Of a stretch of 33,455 bases of DNA, positions 31,633 through 33,455 are shown in pieces; the stretch's first letter is position 1, and the number at the start of each line of letters is the position of its first letter. Origin of the DNA: Gemmatimonadota bacterium. GTDB taxonomy: Bacteria; Gemmatimonadota; Gemmatimonadetes; Gemmatimonadales; GWC2-71-9. The notes beneath the pieces are model-generated. The model saw only the letters and a program-made list of their open reading frames with translations. It made no database searches and had not been told where the DNA came from. The stretch spans positions 1 to 33,455 of the forward strand of contig JANXXJ010000181.1 in the NCBI GenBank assembly GCA_025350665.1, given 5' to 3'. The translations under genes were made by a program, and so were the position numbers.

Positions 31633-32406
31633 TCAGCGAGTTTCGAGCGAGAGTCCGCCGTCGACCGCAATCACCTGGCCGGTGACGTGGCGGGCCTCAT
31701 CAGAACAGAGGAAGGACACGACGTGGGCGATGTCCTCGGGCTCAGCCAGACGGCCGAGCACGGTGCTCGATCGGGCCCGGTGGATGACCTCGGGGGGAAG
31801 CGATTGAAGCCGTTCGGTCCGGACGAATCCGGGGGCCACGGCGTTGACGTTGACGTTGCTGGGGCCAAGCTCCACGGCCGCCGCGCGAGTCAGCCCTTCA
31901 AGACCGGCTTTGCTTGCGGCATAGCTGGTCACGCCGAACCCGGGACGGGTCGACTGGTGGGAACTGATGTTGACGACCTTGCCGAACCGCTGCGCCCGGA
32001 AGATCGGCGCCACCGTGGCGAGGCAATTGTTGGCCCCGATCAGATTGGTTGCAATGACGTCGTTCCAGTCGTGCTCGGTAAGTCGCCAGAGCGCGCCGTC
32101 CGCGGCAATGCCCGCGTTGTTGATGAGGAAATGGACGGTACCGAACCGCTGCTTGGCCTGAGCGACAAATGCGGCGACCTGGGTTCGGTCGCGCACGTCG
32201 CAGGCGTCGGCAAAGACCTTGACGCCCATGGCCGCGAGCGTCGTTTCCGTGAGCAGAGCCATCTCCCGGACGTCGCGGCCTGGCATGTTCCAGAAGCAGA
32301 AGGCGACGTTGCAGCCCAACCGGCCGAATTCGAGCGCCATCGCCCGGCCCAAGCCGGTGGCGCCGCCGGTCACCATCACGGTTTTCCCGGGGAAGCCAGG
32401 CCGCAC
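31633..32406 (-). CDS. Short-chain dehydrogenase/reductase (SDR)
   Basis: A 257-aa NAD(P)-dependent oxidoreductase when started at the GTG at 32406, which has GAGGGGG a few bases upstream. ATGs at 32499 and 32538 are in frame but add a Pro/Ser-rich tail without SDR character. The Rossmann motif is VTGGATGLGRAMALEFGRLG. LINNAGIAADGALW, the catalytic Tyr and Lys in SYAASKAGLEGLTRAAAVEL and VNAVAPGFVRTERL follow. The C-terminal HVTGQVIAVDGGLSLE is standard for FabG-like classical SDRs. The substrate is unknown; 3-ketoacyl-ACP/CoA or polyol reduction are options. A hairpin follows the gene. Confidence 0.88.
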   Translation of the reverse strand: MRPGFPGKTVMVTGGATGLGRAMALEFGRLGCNVAFCFWNMPGRDVREMALLTETTLAAMGVKVFADACDVRDRTQVAAFVAQAKQRFGTVHFLINNAGIAADGALWRLTEHDWNDVIATNLIGANNCLATVAPIFRAQRFGKVVNISSHQSTRPGFGVTSYAASKAGLEGLTRAAAVELGPSNVNVNAVAPGFVRTERLQSLPPEVIHRARSSTVLGRLAEPEDIAHVVSFLCSDEARHVTGQVIAVDGGLSLETR

Positions 32407-32547
32407 GACCCCCTCGGGTTGCGCCTCCGGCAGCAGCACCGACTTCCCGCGGGACGCTGCCTGCCAACTCCTCGATTCACCGGCGGGAGGAAACGGCATA
32501 TCTGGCGCGAAGGTACCGGCCCATCCGGGCGACCGCAAGTTGTTGTG

Positions 32548-33455
32548 TCATACAGCAGTTCCGGCCGGCGTCCGACGCGCCGTGACGAGCCAGAGGACGG
32601 ACACCGCGACGCAGGCCAGCGCCGCCACGATCAGACAGGTCGACCCGCCGCGGGCCTGATAGAGCCACCCGTACCCCAGGCCGGCAACCAGCGCCCCGAT
32701 CCCGGCCCACGATTGATAGGTGCCAAACGCTCGGCCCCGCTTGGCGCCGGCGACCCGGGCCACCGCGGCTCGTTCGGCCGGCTCGACGATGCCCCCTGCC
32801 AACCCGTGCATCATGAACACCGCAATCGCGACACCCGGAGACAGCGGCCGGCCCAGCGCCAGCACTGAGGCCGCGTAGGCCAGCGACCCGAGCGCCAGCG
32901 CCGGCACCGAGCCAAGACGGTCCACCACCAGGCCGGACGGGTACGACGCCGCACTCTTGACGATGTGAAGAAGGGCCCAGACCAGCGGCACGGCGACGAT
33001 GCCGAGCTTCTGATCCTGGAGTCGCAGCAGCAGGAGCGTTTCCGGCAGCCGAATCGCCGCCAGCAGGGCAAGCCAGGCCAGGGGCCGGGACGGAACGGCC
33101 GACTGGTCGCCTGGGGTGGTCGGCTCGATGTCGGCATCGTCATAACCGCGCGCCATCCAGATGACGGCCGCCAGCACCGCCAGCGCCGCGAGGCCCGGAA
33201 CGATGCTCAAGGCCAGGACCCGGCGGACCTGGAGTCCGCGCCGGAGCAGTTCGAAGGCGGCGAGCGAGCCCAGCACCGCCCCCAGATGATCCGCCGTCCG
33301 GTGGAGTCCAAAAGCCCGGCCGTGCATCGGCGCCGGCGTGATGTCCGCGATCAGGGCATCCCGGGCCGGCGACCGGATTCCCTTGCCGACCCGATCCAGC
33401 ACCCTGACCGCCACGACCTGCCACGCCGCGGTCGCCACCGCCATGACCGGCCGGA
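32548..33455 (-). CDS. MFS transporter, N-terminus beyond window
   Basis: The last 302 codons or so of a major facilitator superfamily permease. The frame remains open at the right edge, so the ATG at 33444 is probably internal. RVLDRVGKGIRSPARDALIA is the conserved loop 2-3 region of this MFS group, and HGRAFGLHRTADHLGAVLG follows. About nine membrane helices can be counted, among them ALSIVPGLAALAVLAAVIWM, then LALGSLAYAASVLALG and CLIVAALACVAVSVLWLV. The 141 nt between its stop and the SDR start at 32406 hold a possible minus-strand TTGCGG-N17-TACCTT promoter. The substrate cannot be assigned. Confidence 0.87.
   Translation of the reverse strand, partial: RPVMAVATAAWQVVAVRVLDRVGKGIRSPARDALIADITPAPMHGRAFGLHRTADHLGAVLGSLAAFELLRRGLQVRRVLALSIVPGLAALAVLAAVIWMARGYDDADIEPTTPGDQSAVPSRPLAWLALLAAIRLPETLLLLRLQDQKLGIVAVPLVWALLHIVKSAASYPSGLVVDRLGSVPALALGSLAYAASVLALGRPLSPGVAIAVFMMHGLAGGIVEPAERAAVARVAGAKRGRAFGTYQSWAGIGALVAGLGYGWLYQARGGSTCLIVAALACVAVSVLWLVTARRTPAGTAV

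Noticed and set aside
30967-32868. 633-aa plus-strand open frame across three genes
   Set aside because: It runs antisense to the secreted protein, SDR and MFS genes, all of which have clear family motifs; the translation has no recognisable fold.

Overview
This window is about 33.5 kb of very GC-rich, gene-dense bacterial chromosome. It has almost no non-coding DNA, frequent 1-4 nt stop/start overlaps and many GTG/TTG starts. I see no tRNA, rRNA, CRISPR array, insertion sequence or prophage. Gene content suggests an aerobic, Gram-negative, probably soil-type heterotroph: an outer-membrane barrel ending in Phe, a Tat-exported molybdoenzyme, acyl-CoA dehydrogenase with ETF and ETF-quinone oxidoreductase, and NAD-type isocitrate dehydrogenase. 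DUF2911 and DUF4139 secreted proteins and signal peptides that all cleave before Gln would fit Gemmatimonadota or a related phylum. That placement is inference from style and family content, not from a marker gene.

Layout. (1) 1-1389, minus: an SH3-like secreted protein and the start of a small helical protein, read from a strong promoter that overlaps the gpmI start. (2) 1419-7654, plus: gpmI, an outer-membrane barrel, a degenerate PTPS/QueD-like protein, the molybdenum-cofactor genes mobA, mobB and moeA, and a class-C-type serine hydrolase, nearly back to back. (3) 7667-11788, minus: a Tat-exported molybdenum hydroxylase large subunit and a sodium:solute symporter. (4) 11892-12560, plus: a class I O-methyltransferase. 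(5) 12557-15375, minus: an FAD oxidoreductase, a DUF2911 protein and a TerB-like/DUF697 membrane protein. (6) 15532-17456, plus: a TerC/Alx family metal exporter and an M20 peptidase, translationally coupled. (7) 17694-25546, minus: a long probable operon running acyl-CoA dehydrogenase (glutaryl-CoA type), etfB, etfA, nadC, ETF-QO, a GGEEF diguanylate cyclase, arylamine N-acetyltransferase and an HExxH membrane protein. (8) 25674-26782, plus: a Xre/MbcA-type antitoxin and RES toxin with their own AT-rich promoter. (9) 26792-33455, minus: an MFS transporter (cut by the window end), an SDR, then a tightly overlapping run of secreted protein, isocitrate dehydrogenase, zinc-ribbon membrane protein, DUF4139 protein, metallophosphoesterase and SprT-like protein.

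How the genes work together. MobA, MobB and MoeA handle late steps of molybdenum cofactor synthesis, and the neighbouring molybdenum hydroxylase is a possible client. The ACD-ETF-ETF-QO set passes electrons from acyl-CoA oxidation to the quinone pool. The most notable oddities are: an ETF-QO lacking one of four conserved cluster cysteines; a PTPS-family protein that lost its catalytic Cys and Asp/His inside the Moco operon; a RES toxin in the same frame as its antitoxin, split only by one stop codon; a TTGACA-N17-TACTAT promoter implying a leaderless GTG start; Gln at +1 in all six Sec-type signal peptides; and a recurrent CGTTAGGC word that accounts for most TTA codons.
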